Assembly (NCBI RefSeq): GCF_030287445.1
Contig: NZ_JASVWB010000002.1
Location: 620,001 to 684,000, forward strand
DNA from: Streptomyces sp. ALI-76-A
Lineage (GTDB): Bacteria; Actinomycetota; Actinomycetes; Streptomycetales; Streptomycetaceae
Reading direction: 5' to 3'
DNA length: 64,000 bases
Position numbers and translations under genes: made by a program. Below are positions 25,606 through 32,859 of the stretch, in pieces (position 1 is the first letter of the stretch; the number at the start of each line of letters is the position of its first letter). The notes under the pieces are model-generated. The model was not told where the DNA came from, made no database searches, and worked only from the letters and a program-made list of their open reading frames with translations.

Positions 25606-25988
25606 GGATTCACCTGCCCAGCGTCTTCGTCGACGACCAGGAGAAGGCCCTGCGCTTCTACACCGGCGTACTGGGCTTCGTGAAGAAGCACGACGTCCCC
25701 GTGGGCGAGGACCGATGGCTGACCGTGGTCTCACCGGAGGACCCGGACGGTACCGAACTGCTGCTGGAGCCCTCCGGCCATCCCGCGGTGCAGCCGTACA
25801 AGACGGCGCTGGTCGAGGACGGCATCCCGGCCACCGCCTTCGCCGTGGACGACGTACGCGCGGAGTTCGAGCGGCTGCGCGAGCTCGGGGTGCGCTTCAC
25901 CCAGGAACCGCTGGAGATGGGGCCCGTCACCACCGCGGTCCTGGACGACACCTGCGGCAACCTGATCCAGATCGTCCACAGTCAGTAG
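25602..25988 (+). CDS. VOC-superfamily (glyoxalase-like) protein
   Basis: The 128-residue protein consists of one vicinal-oxygen-chelate domain made of two beta-alpha-beta-beta-beta units: VFVDDQEKALRFYTGVLGF, WLTVVSPEDPDGTELLLEP, TAFAVDDVRAEFERLRELG and DDTCGNLIQIVH. The terminal glutamate metal ligand of the glyoxalase family is replaced by glutamine-isoleucine here, so resistance-binding or non-catalytic function is possible. It is translationally coupled to the ArsR-type repressor gene. Confidence 0.9.
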   Translation: MRIHLPSVFVDDQEKALRFYTGVLGFVKKHDVPVGEDRWLTVVSPEDPDGTELLLEPSGHPAVQPYKTALVEDGIPATAFAVDDVRAEFERLRELGVRFTQEPLEMGPVTTAVLDDTCGNLIQIVHSQ

Positions 25989-26409
25989 GGTCGAGGTACT
26001 GGGCACGACGGCCGTCTCACCGTGCACGGACCGGGGCCGCAGGTCAGCTCGCCGACCAGACGCTCACCGGCAGCGACGCCCAGAGCGCAGCGTGTCGCTG
26101 AGGTGGCTCGCCACGCCTCACCGGCGGGCTTGACGCGGTCGACGCGGCGGGCGAGGGCGGTCAACAGCACCTCGGCCTCAGTCCGTCTCGGACGCACCGC
26201 GTACGGAGACATCGTGAAGCGCCCGAACGGCAAGCCCACCACGACGAGCGCGCCCTCGGCCGCGAACGACCGCCGGGCTCGACCGGGGGCTGTGCGAGAG
26301 ACGCGCTGCTACGGCTTGTCCCGTGAATGACGCTCAGCGTGCCGGCTGACAGGCGGTGGGTAAGGATCCCCTGAACGCCTGTTTTCCCAGAAGGAGTTGG
26401 GGTCTTCGA
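25989..26409. other. Intergenic stretch, no supported gene
   Basis: Frames on both strands are Arg/Ala/Thr-rich and lack domains. AAGGAG at 26390 may be unrelated to the NUDIX start 15 bases later. No repeat or hairpin was seen. Confidence 0.35.
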
Positions 26410-26808
26410 GTGAGGTCGAACGCCGCCGTCGCAGGCGCGGTGATCGCCGACGCCGGCCGTGTCCTGCTCATTCGCCGTGCCTCCCCGGTCGGCTCCCTGC
26501 GGTGGACTTTCCCGTCAGGGAAGCTCGACCCGGACGAGACACCCTCCGACGCCGCGGCCCGGGAGGCCCTGGAAGAGGCCGGTGTGTGGGTGGCGCCGGT
26601 GGTGGTGCTCGGTTCCCGGGTGCATCCGGTGTCCGGCTGGCGGGTGGTGTACGTGGCATGCCGACTGTTGGGCGGCAAGGCGCGGGCGGCGTCGCCGCGG
26701 GAGGTGACAGAGGTGGCGTGGGTCGCGGCCGGGGAGCTTGCGGCACTGGTGCCGGGCGGGGTGTATCCGCCGGTGCGGCGTTACCTGGAAGGGCGGTTGT
26801 CTCAGTAG
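26410..26808 (+). CDS. NUDIX hydrolase
   Basis: The 132-residue protein has a full NUDIX box spread over residues 38-60: GKLDPDET, then AAREALEEAG, supplying the REXXEE metal ligands. It is preceded by AAVAGAVIADAGRVLLIRR. The pattern resembles small Streptomyces NUDIX proteins that hydrolyse nucleoside diphosphate derivatives; the substrate is not predictable. GTG 26410 is chosen because the protein similarity begins there, but its ribosome-binding site is poor, and an upstream in-frame start at 26356 cannot be excluded. A GATCCGGGT repeat lies just after the stop. Confidence 0.85.
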   Translation: MRSNAAVAGAVIADAGRVLLIRRASPVGSLRWTFPSGKLDPDETPSDAAAREALEEAGVWVAPVVVLGSRVHPVSGWRVVYVACRLLGGKARAASPREVTEVAWVAAGELAALVPGGVYPPVRRYLEGRLSQ

Positions 26809-27044
26809 ACGCGGCAGAAAAACCCCGATCCGGGTGATCCGGGTGATCCGGCGAGGGCTTCCTTGTCGTCCCAGGGGTTGCCGCCGGCTTCGTACCAGCG
26901 ATCTCGCCCCATGCCATCCCCATCCACATCCTTATCTCCACCCCCATCCGCTCGGAGCGCCGGCCGCTGAAGGTCGGTGCCTGCCGGAATGTCGCTGGGC
27001 GGTCTTCGTGTCGGGCGGTACCGTGCGGGTCAGAATCAGGGGGT

Positions 27045-27599
27045 GTGCTGGTGCGTCCGGTGCTGTTGGTGGATGTGGACGGACCGCTGAATCCGTATGC
27101 CGCGAAGCCGCATCGACGTCCCGCGGGATACGAGACGCACCGACTGCTGACGCCGCGCTGGGAAGCCGCCGAGCGGCGTCGGCTGACACAGTGGGGGCTG
27201 CCGAACAAGCCGGTGAAACCGCTGCGTGTCTGGCTCAATCCGAATCACGGCCCGGCACTGAGGGCGCTTCCCTTCGACCTGGTGTGGGCGACGACGTGGG
27301 AGGAGGAAGCCAACGCCTTCGTCGCACCGGTACTGGGACTGCCCGAACTGCCCTTCATCGCCTGGTCCTCGCCGCGCGTCGAGCCGGGCGGCGGCGTGTT
27401 CTGGAAGACGCCGGAGATCGTCGCGTGGGCGAATGGCCGGGCGTTCGCCTGGATCGACGACGAGATCACAGAGGCGGATCGGGCCTGGGTGAACGAGCAC
27501 CACGACGGTCCCGCGCTTCTGCACCGGGTCGACCCCCGAATCGGCCTTTCCCACGACGACTTCGCCGCGCTGACGGCATGGGCTACCGGTCTGGACTGA
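27045..27599 (+). CDS. HAD-like hypothetical protein
   Basis: The 184-residue product starts with GTG and reads VLLVDVDGPLNPYAAKPHRR, in which LLVDVDGPLNP resembles HAD motif I (DxDG). Later segments include LVWATTWEEEANAF, and a C-terminal FAWIDDEITEADRAWV that resembles the second acidic motif (DDE). These features suggest a compact phosphatase-like protein acting in the cytoplasm, and similar proteins are common in Streptomyces. CAGAAT lies nine bases before the GTG, suggesting a leaderless or nearly leaderless mRNA. Substrate unknown. Confidence 0.78.
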   Translation: MLVRPVLLVDVDGPLNPYAAKPHRRPAGYETHRLLTPRWEAAERRRLTQWGLPNKPVKPLRVWLNPNHGPALRALPFDLVWATTWEEEANAFVAPVLGLPELPFIAWSSPRVEPGGGVFWKTPEIVAWANGRAFAWIDDEITEADRAWVNEHHDGPALLHRVDPRIGLSHDDFAALTAWATGLD

Positions 27600-27654
27600 T
27601 TCCAGGACCGATCGGCAGAGCCTGCAATGCGGTTCCGCACCGTCAGCACGGGGC

Positions 27655-27990
27655 GCCTAGCGTGTCCGGCGGATCTTGTGGCTGCCGCAACCTTGGTTCG
27701 TTGGCATGCTCATGGGGCGCGGAGATCTCACAAATGAAGAATGGGCCCGGCTGAAGCCGCAGCTGCCGAAGTCCAGTCAGCGCTGGGGCCGTTGGGAGAG
27801 CCATCGCAGTGTGATCAACGGGATTCTGTTCCGGCAGCGCACCGGGGTACCGTGGCGGGATCTGCCTGCGCGTTTCGGTCGGTGGAAGACCTACAGCCCG
27901 GCAGCGGCCGCGGGCCCGCTCAGCCAGCGACGGCGCCGGGCGGTGCTCCTCGCCGCCATCAGGAAATTCACGGATCGTGCGGGACTGTGC
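27655..27990 (+). mobile_element. IS5-like element remnant (5' end of transposase)
   Basis: From ATG 27706 the frame reads MGRGDLTNEEWARLKPQLP, SHRSVINGILFRQRTGVPWR and DLPARFGRWKT. This is the DUF4096/N-terminal part of IS5-family (IS427-like) transposases. After about residue 75 the similarity decays into Ala/Arg-rich sequence, and the DDE catalytic region is missing. Sequence from 27655 (GGCGCCTAGCGTGTCCGGCG) is the probable left end; no matching right inverted repeat was found before the next gene. The element is inactive and adjoins the STM401x-like locus. Confidence 0.7.
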
Positions 27991-28196
27991 CGCGGCACCG
28001 GCAGGGGGCCGAGGCGAAGGACGTGCCGGGACGTGGACCCCCGCGGGCGTCGCGGACATCACCCGGTACCGCCGACGCCGCGGGCGGCGTCACCCCGTAT
28101 GGCCGGCGCCGCGTCCCAGGTGATCGCCTTCCAGCCCCGCGGGCGTAGACACCACCGGCCCAGCTCCCCCGCCGGTGACGCCCGGCCGCGTCCGCG

Positions 28197-29390
28197 TCAG
28201 GTCTCCCGGACCGGCGCGTACACCTCGGGATCCACTCCGAACGTCCAGGCGACGCCCGCCTTCGCGGTCCGGGTGGTGGGCGGTACGCGCAGCCAGTACG
28301 TGCGCCGGGTGCCGTCCGGTTCCGGTGTGGAGTTGAGCACCTCCACCATCGCGACCGGCTCGTCGTCCGGCAGATCGATGCGCCACAGGGTGCCCGTCAC
28401 GTCCCGGTGCACGGGCTGGGCTCGGGAGTCCGTCAGATAGCGGTCGTAACCGTAGTACTCCAGCATGACCCGGCGCAGCTCGGCGTTCTCCTCGGACCGG
28501 ATCCGCTCCGGTGTCAGGGAGGGCAGTTCGGCGAGGAACTCGGCCGGTACGGGCATGCCGCGCCATGCGTGGAGGGCGAAACCGTCCGGATAGGCGAGCG
28601 CCGGACCGTCTCCGCGGTCGAGCCGGCCGGCCTCGTCCCGGTGCAGGGCCACGGGCCGCTCGCACACGACCGCCACCCGGGCGTACGGCCACCACCAGCC
28701 CGCGCTGCGGCACACCGCGGCCACCGCGTCGAGCGGACCGCCGTCCGCGGACACCGCGTCGAGGGGACCGTCGTCCGTGGCGAACGCGGCGAGCCAGGGG
28801 GCGTCGTGCTGTCCGAGCACGGCGTCCAGGAGGAGCAGCCGGACCTCCGCGGCCTCCGCTCCCGTCTCCCGGCCCACCAGCTCGTCGAGAACGCCGGTGC
28901 GGATCCGGTCCACGAGTGCCTGGGTGGACTCCCACAACCGTCCACCGGTCGCCGCCCAGTGCGCCGACCAGCCCCCCGCTCCCAACTCCTCGTGCAGTCG
29001 ACGCCGTTCCAGCGCCCAGGGCGTGCTGCGGACCGCGTCGCGCACGCTGGGGCCCCGGTCCGCGAGTTCCCGGAGCAGCGTGACGGCCGCGCGCGGGGAA
29101 CCGGCCCACACCACGCGCTCCGGTTCGGCGAGTCCGGCCCGCCGGTACGCCCGCCGGACACCGTCCTCGGCGGCCGCCCGGTCGGCGGGAACGGTCGCCG
29201 ACGCCCACGCCCGCCACGCGCCCAGGCCGTCGGAGGCGCTGTCCTCCGCCGCCAGCGCGTCCATGTCCGCCGTGGTCAGGTGCTCCTCCGGCGCGTCCGT
29301 GTCCGCCCCGGTCGGATGCTCCTCCGTCACGTGCCCGCCCGTCATGTGGCCCTCCGCCATGTGCTGCTCCGTCATGTGCCCGCCCCTCAT
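28197..29390 (-). CDS. DUF6745-like protein
   Basis: The 397-residue protein has a variable N-terminal tail made of imperfect HMT/HMAEGH-like repeats (residues 1-25). A mainly helical domain follows (AEPERVVWAGSPRAAVTLLR; LHEELGAGGWSAHWAATGG). The C-terminal third contains HRDEAGRLDRGDGPALAYPD, FALHAWRGMPVPAEFL and EVLNSTPEPDG. I associate this C-terminal pattern with DUF6745, often found beside leucine-rich-repeat proteins; biochemical function is unknown. Five in-frame ATG/GTG codons in the first 25 codons make the start uncertain. It is second in a two-gene unit driven by a damage-type promoter shared divergently with the STM4015-like operon. Confidence 0.75.
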   Translation of the reverse strand: MRGGHMTEQHMAEGHMTGGHVTEEHPTGADTDAPEEHLTTADMDALAAEDSASDGLGAWRAWASATVPADRAAAEDGVRRAYRRAGLAEPERVVWAGSPRAAVTLLRELADRGPSVRDAVRSTPWALERRRLHEELGAGGWSAHWAATGGRLWESTQALVDRIRTGVLDELVGRETGAEAAEVRLLLLDAVLGQHDAPWLAAFATDDGPLDAVSADGGPLDAVAAVCRSAGWWWPYARVAVVCERPVALHRDEAGRLDRGDGPALAYPDGFALHAWRGMPVPAEFLAELPSLTPERIRSEENAELRRVMLEYYGYDRYLTDSRAQPVHRDVTGTLWRIDLPDDEPVAMVEVLNSTPEPDGTRRTYWLRVPPTTRTAKAGVAWTFGVDPEVYAPVRET

Positions 29391-29414
29391 GTCCGCCCGT
29401 TGCCCCGCGCTGTG

Positions 29415-29741
29415 TCAGTCCGCCACGATCCGCACGGACCCGGGCACGTACTCCCGCTGTCTGATCACGCGGTACCACCCCTTGGGCAGCGGGATCGCCG
29501 CGTGCTCCTCGTGCACCACCCGCCCGCCCTGGGGGAGGTGCAGCAGGAACGGCCCGAACGGCCCCGGCTCACGCACCAACTCCCCCGGTCCGACGACCGC
29601 GTGGGCATGCCCGGTGACCTCGCCGAGCGCCAGCACGAGCCGGCCCCGCGCGTCGCGCCGCTCCCTCGGCGCGTGGGCCACCTGCGCGGGCACCGCCTCC
29701 TCCGTCACGGGCACGATCAGCACGTCTCCCTGCCGGTACAT
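29415..29741 (-). CDS. 108-residue companion of the DUF6745-like protein
   Basis: The protein starts MYRQGDVLIVPVTEEAVP after GAGGGGAGAGCC. It is predicted all-beta, with two histidine clusters, TGHAHAVVGPGE and VVHEEHAAIPLPKGWY, and a C-terminal VIRQREYVPGSVR. The histidines could form a metal site, as in cupins; no known family can be named with confidence. It ends 24 bases before the DUF6745-like gene, so the two form one transcription unit. TTGTCAGTG-N8-TACGGT lies about 50 bases upstream, pointing to induction by DNA damage. Confidence 0.8.
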   Translation of the reverse strand: MYRQGDVLIVPVTEEAVPAQVAHAPRERRDARGRLVLALGEVTGHAHAVVGPGELVREPGPFGPFLLHLPQGGRVVHEEHAAIPLPKGWYRVIRQREYVPGSVRIVAD

Positions 29742-29790
29742 GGCTCTCCCCTCACCGCCGGGTGCCCCTCGCACCGGCCTCATGTCGAGA

Positions 29791-29813
29791 ACCGTACGGG
29801 CCGCCACTGACAA
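29791..29813 (-). promoter_or_regulatory. RecA-independent DNA-damage promoter (PafBC-type), leftward
   Basis: On the minus strand TTGTCAGTG (29813-29805), eight bases, then TACGGT (29796-29791) match the TTGTCRGTG-N8-TANNNT consensus exactly. Transcription would start about 40 bases before the 108-residue protein gene. The TTGTCAGTG box is one arm of an 11-bp inverted repeat with the rightward promoter. Confidence 0.78.
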
Positions 29814-29844
29814 CGCCCCTCGATCCCGCACCCCCCGGCGGACG

Positions 29845-29867
29845 TTGTCAGTGCCTGTTGGTACAAC
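29845..29867 (+). promoter_or_regulatory. RecA-independent DNA-damage promoter (PafBC-type), rightward
   Basis: TTGTCAGTG (29845-29853), eight bases, then TACAAC (29862-29867) match TTGTCRGTG-N8-TANNNT except for the last base. A start near 29874 gives a 40-base leader before the STM4015-like gene. CACTGACAACG (29805-29815) and CGTTGTCAGTG (29843-29853) make the two promoters mirror images. Confidence 0.72.
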
Positions 29868-29913
29868 TGCCGTCATCACGGACCGCGCACCTTTTCCACT
29901 CTGGAGCAGCCGC

Positions 29914-30873
29914 ATGACCATCGGTGACCACCTGCACGAGCTGTACCGGCTGCCCGCCTACGACTTCCCGGGGCCCGACGCGAAGACGGACGGCCTGCCC
30001 GATCCGGAGTCCGTCGCCTGGCGCGTCAAGGCCGACGTGTACGACTCCGACGAGGGTTGGACGGATGCCTTCGCGCGCTTCCGCGGCACCGTCGACACCA
30101 CCCGCCTCCGGGCCCTGATCGTCGGGGCCTGGTCGGAGGCCTACGAAACGGGCCCGTCCGACGTCATCGAGGCCCTCCTCGCGGCCCGGGAGCACCTCCC
30201 CGCGCTGCGCGCGCTGTTCCTCGGCGACATGGTGATGGAGGAGTGCGAGATCTCCTGGATCAACCAGTCCGACGTCACCCCGCTGCTGACCGGCTTCCCC
30301 GCCCTGGAGGAGTTCGGTGTGCGCGGCGGGACGGGGCTGGAGTTCCCCGCACTGAGCCACGGCGCGCTGCGCAAGCTCGTCGTGGAGACCGGTGGCCTGC
30401 CCGCCGACGTGGTGCGCGGCATCGGCGGCAGCGACCTGCCCGCCCTGGAACACCTCGACCTGTGGCTGGGCACCCCCGACTACGGCGGCGACAGCGAGGC
30501 CGCCGATCTGGAGCCCATCCTGTCCGGAGCCCGGCTGCCGCGCCTGCGTCACCTGTCCCTGCGCAACAGCGAGATGCAGGACGCCGTCGCCGCGGCCGTC
30601 GCCTCCGCGCCCGTCGTGGCCCGGCTGGAGGTGCTGGACCTGTCCATGGGCGTCCTGACCGACGAGGGTGCCGGCGCGCTGCTGAGCGGTCAGCCGCTCA
30701 CCCACCTCAGGAAGCTCGACCTGCACCACCACTACCTCAGCAAGCCCTTCGAGGACCGCGTCCGGCAGACCCTGGAACCGGCGGGCGTGGAGGTGGACCT
30801 CGACCGTGACGACGCGGAGGAGGAGACGGAAGGCGACGGCACGGTCTGGCGCTACGTCGCCGTGGGCGAGTGA
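29914..30873 (+). CDS. STM4015-family leucine-rich-repeat protein
   Basis: The 319-residue protein starts MTIGDHLHELYRLPAYDFPG. Residues 70-300 form a ribonuclease-inhibitor-like LRR fold with repeated L..L.L...... units: LPALRALFLGDMVMEE, FPALEEFGVRGGTGLEF, LPALEHLDLWLGTPDYG, LPRLRHLSLRNSEMQD, ARLEVLDLSMGVLTDEG and LTHLRKLDLHHHYLS. The acidic C-terminal tail is EEETEGDGT-like. It is probably a protein-binding scaffold. Its stop overlaps the GTG of the next gene (GTGA), and the five following genes are nearly all overlapping, so it heads a tightly coupled operon. A DNA-damage-type promoter lies 47 bases upstream. Confidence 0.88.
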   Translation: MTIGDHLHELYRLPAYDFPGPDAKTDGLPDPESVAWRVKADVYDSDEGWTDAFARFRGTVDTTRLRALIVGAWSEAYETGPSDVIEALLAAREHLPALRALFLGDMVMEECEISWINQSDVTPLLTGFPALEEFGVRGGTGLEFPALSHGALRKLVVETGGLPADVVRGIGGSDLPALEHLDLWLGTPDYGGDSEAADLEPILSGARLPRLRHLSLRNSEMQDAVAAAVASAPVVARLEVLDLSMGVLTDEGAGALLSGQPLTHLRKLDLHHHYLSKPFEDRVRQTLEPAGVEVDLDRDDAEEETEGDGTVWRYVAVGE

Positions 30874-32036
30874 CCACGTCGTCCACGGTCCGGCCGGCGG
30901 CAGCCTCCCGGCCGCGCTTCGCGGTGGTCGGCAACCCGGAGAACCGCCGGGTTTCCCTCTTCGGCGACGCGGTGCGCGCGGCCGGCCTGCCCGGCCCGCG
31001 CGTCGTCCCCTGGGTGGACGTCCTGCGCGCCCGGGGGGCCGAGTTCGCCGCTGACGAGTTCGTCCGCGTCGACTCACCCGGCGAGAACCCTGCGGTCGAC
31101 CGTCTGTTGCGGGGCGCCCAGGAACCCACCCGGGTGGAGGGCTCGGCCCGTTGGTACGCCGCGTTCACCGCCGCGCTGCGCGGTCTGCGCGGCGGCGTCC
31201 GGCTGGACGACCCCGACGACCTCGCCGTGCTGTTCGACAAGCGCCGCTGTCACGCCGTGCTCGACGCGGCGGGCGTACCCGTCCCCTCCTCCCCCACCTC
31301 GGGACCGCTGGGCGCGCCGGTGCGCGGCTGGGACGACGTACGGGCGCTGATGCGCGCGCACCGGATGCCGCGGCTGTTCGTCAAACCCGCGCACGGCTCG
31401 TCCGCGTCGGGAGTGCTCGCCGTCGAGACGGGCGGTGGCGGCCGGATCAGGGCCACCACCTCCGTGGAACGCGCCCCCGACGGCCGTCTGCACAACTCCC
31501 TCAAGGTGCGCCGCTACGAGCGGGAACAGGACATCGCCGCCATCGTCGACGCGCTCGCCCCCGACGGCCTGCACGTCGAGCGCTGGCTGCCCAAGGCATC
31601 CCAGCAGGGCCGCGCCGCGGACCTGAGAGTGGTCGTGGTGGCCGGCCGGGCCACCCACGCGGTGGTCCGCACCAGCCGCTCGCCCCTGACCAACCTCCAC
31701 CTCGGCGGCAGCCGCGGCGACCTCGACGCGGCCCGGCAGGCGGTGGAGGCGGCGGGCGCCCGCTGGGCCGACGTGCTCGGCGTGTGCGAGCGGGCCGCGG
31801 CCTGCTTCCCGCGCACGCTCTGCGTCGGCGTGGACCTGTTGCCGGCCGTGGGCTGGCGCCGCGCCTTCGTCGGCGAGGTCAACGCCTTCGGCGATCTGCT
31901 GCCCCGGCTCACCGGCCTGCCCGGCAGCGGCGCCGAGGGCCTGGACACCTATGCCGCGCAGGTGGCGGCCGTGCTGAACGGTCACGCCCGGTCCGGCCCG
32001 CTCGCCCTGTACAGAACAAGGACACCGTATGCCTGA
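30870..32036 (+). CDS. STM4014-family protein, ATP-grasp-like
   Basis: The 388-residue protein has features of an ATP-grasp ligase. An N-terminal preATP-like part is RFAVVGNPENRRVSLFGDAV. The ATP-binding half includes VLFDKRRCHAVLDAAGVPVP and RLFVKPAHGSSASGVLAVE, whose lysine and glycine-rich loop would hold ATP. RVVVVAGRATHAVVRTS and GEVNAFGDLLP follow, the last with the metal-binding Glu/Asn pair. ATP-grasp enzymes join a carboxylate to an amine or thiol through an acyl phosphate. The substrate is unknown; a peptide is plausible given the radical-SAM partners. Starts at GTG 30870 and overlaps both neighbours. Confidence 0.8.
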   Translation: MTTSSTVRPAAASRPRFAVVGNPENRRVSLFGDAVRAAGLPGPRVVPWVDVLRARGAEFAADEFVRVDSPGENPAVDRLLRGAQEPTRVEGSARWYAAFTAALRGLRGGVRLDDPDDLAVLFDKRRCHAVLDAAGVPVPSSPTSGPLGAPVRGWDDVRALMRAHRMPRLFVKPAHGSSASGVLAVETGGGGRIRATTSVERAPDGRLHNSLKVRRYEREQDIAAIVDALAPDGLHVERWLPKASQQGRAADLRVVVVAGRATHAVVRTSRSPLTNLHLGGSRGDLDAARQAVEAAGARWADVLGVCERAAACFPRTLCVGVDLLPAVGWRRAFVGEVNAFGDLLPRLTGLPGSGAEGLDTYAAQVAAVLNGHARSGPLALYRTRTPYA

Positions 32037-32859
32037 GCCGGACATGAACGAGGTCGTCGGCAGTCACGACATCCTCCTCGTCACCCTCGACACGCTGCGC
32101 CACGACGTGGCCGTCGAACTGGCGGCGGAGGGCCGGATCCCGCATCTCGCCCGCCATCTGCCCGACGGCCGCTGGGAGCAGCGCCACGCGCCGGGCAGTT
32201 TCACCTACGCCTCCCACCAGGCGATCTTCGCGGGCTTCCTGCCGACGCCCGCCGCTCCCGGGCCTCATCCGCGGCTGTTCGCGGCGAGCTTCGCGGGCAG
32301 CGAGACCACCGCCGGCGGCACCTTCGTGTACGACACCCCGGATCTCGTGTCCGGGCTGGCCGGGGCCGGCTACCACACCGTGTGCGTGGGAGGTGTGGGC
32401 TTCTTCAACAAGCAGGGCCCGCTCGGCTCGGTGCTGCCCGGCCTCTTCGACGAGTCCCACTGGGAGCCGGAGTTCGGCGTCACCTCACCGCGCTCCTTCG
32501 AGCGCCAGATCGACCGCGCGGAATCCGTCATCGGCCGACTGCCCGCCGAGCAGCGGCTGTTCCTGTTCGTGAACGTCTCCGCCCTGCACCAGCCGAACTG
32601 GTTCCACCTGCCCGGCGCGACCCGGGAGGCCGGAGACACCCGCCGGACGCACGCCGCCGCGCTGGAGTACGTCGACCGGCACATCGGCCGGCTCTTCGCC
32701 GCCGCGAGCAGCCGCCGCCGCTGCTTCACCATCGTCTGCTCCGACCATGGCACCGCCTACGGCGACGACGGCTACACCGGCCACCGCCTGGGCCACGAGT
32801 CCGTGTGGACCGTGCCCTACGCCCACTTCTTCCTCGACCCCGCCGAGGCCGCCGTATGA
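32029..32859 (+). CDS. STM4013/SEN3800-family hydrolase (alkaline-phosphatase fold)
   Basis: The 276-residue protein resembles the sulfatase/phosphopentomutase superfamily. It has a first metal-binding strand ILLVTLDTLRHDVA, a nucleophile-region-like SFTYASHQAIFAGFLPT and the second metal motif TIVCSDHGTAYGDD with GHRLGHES following. A cysteine in the sulfatase CxPxR position is absent, so a Thr/Ser nucleophile and a phosphatase or phosphodiesterase activity are more likely. No signal peptide: it acts in the cytoplasm with its partners. Its ATG lies eight bases inside the preceding gene and its stop overlaps the next (ATGA). Confidence 0.85.
   Translation: MPEPDMNEVVGSHDILLVTLDTLRHDVAVELAAEGRIPHLARHLPDGRWEQRHAPGSFTYASHQAIFAGFLPTPAAPGPHPRLFAASFAGSETTAGGTFVYDTPDLVSGLAGAGYHTVCVGGVGFFNKQGPLGSVLPGLFDESHWEPEFGVTSPRSFERQIDRAESVIGRLPAEQRLFLFVNVSALHQPNWFHLPGATREAGDTRRTHAAALEYVDRHIGRLFAAASSRRRCFTIVCSDHGTAYGDDGYTGHRLGHESVWTVPYAHFFLDPAEAAV

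Noticed and set aside
27045..27599. Five-prime nucleotidase or other specific HAD enzyme name
   Set aside because: Only the DxDG-like motif is visible; the evidence does not single out an activity.
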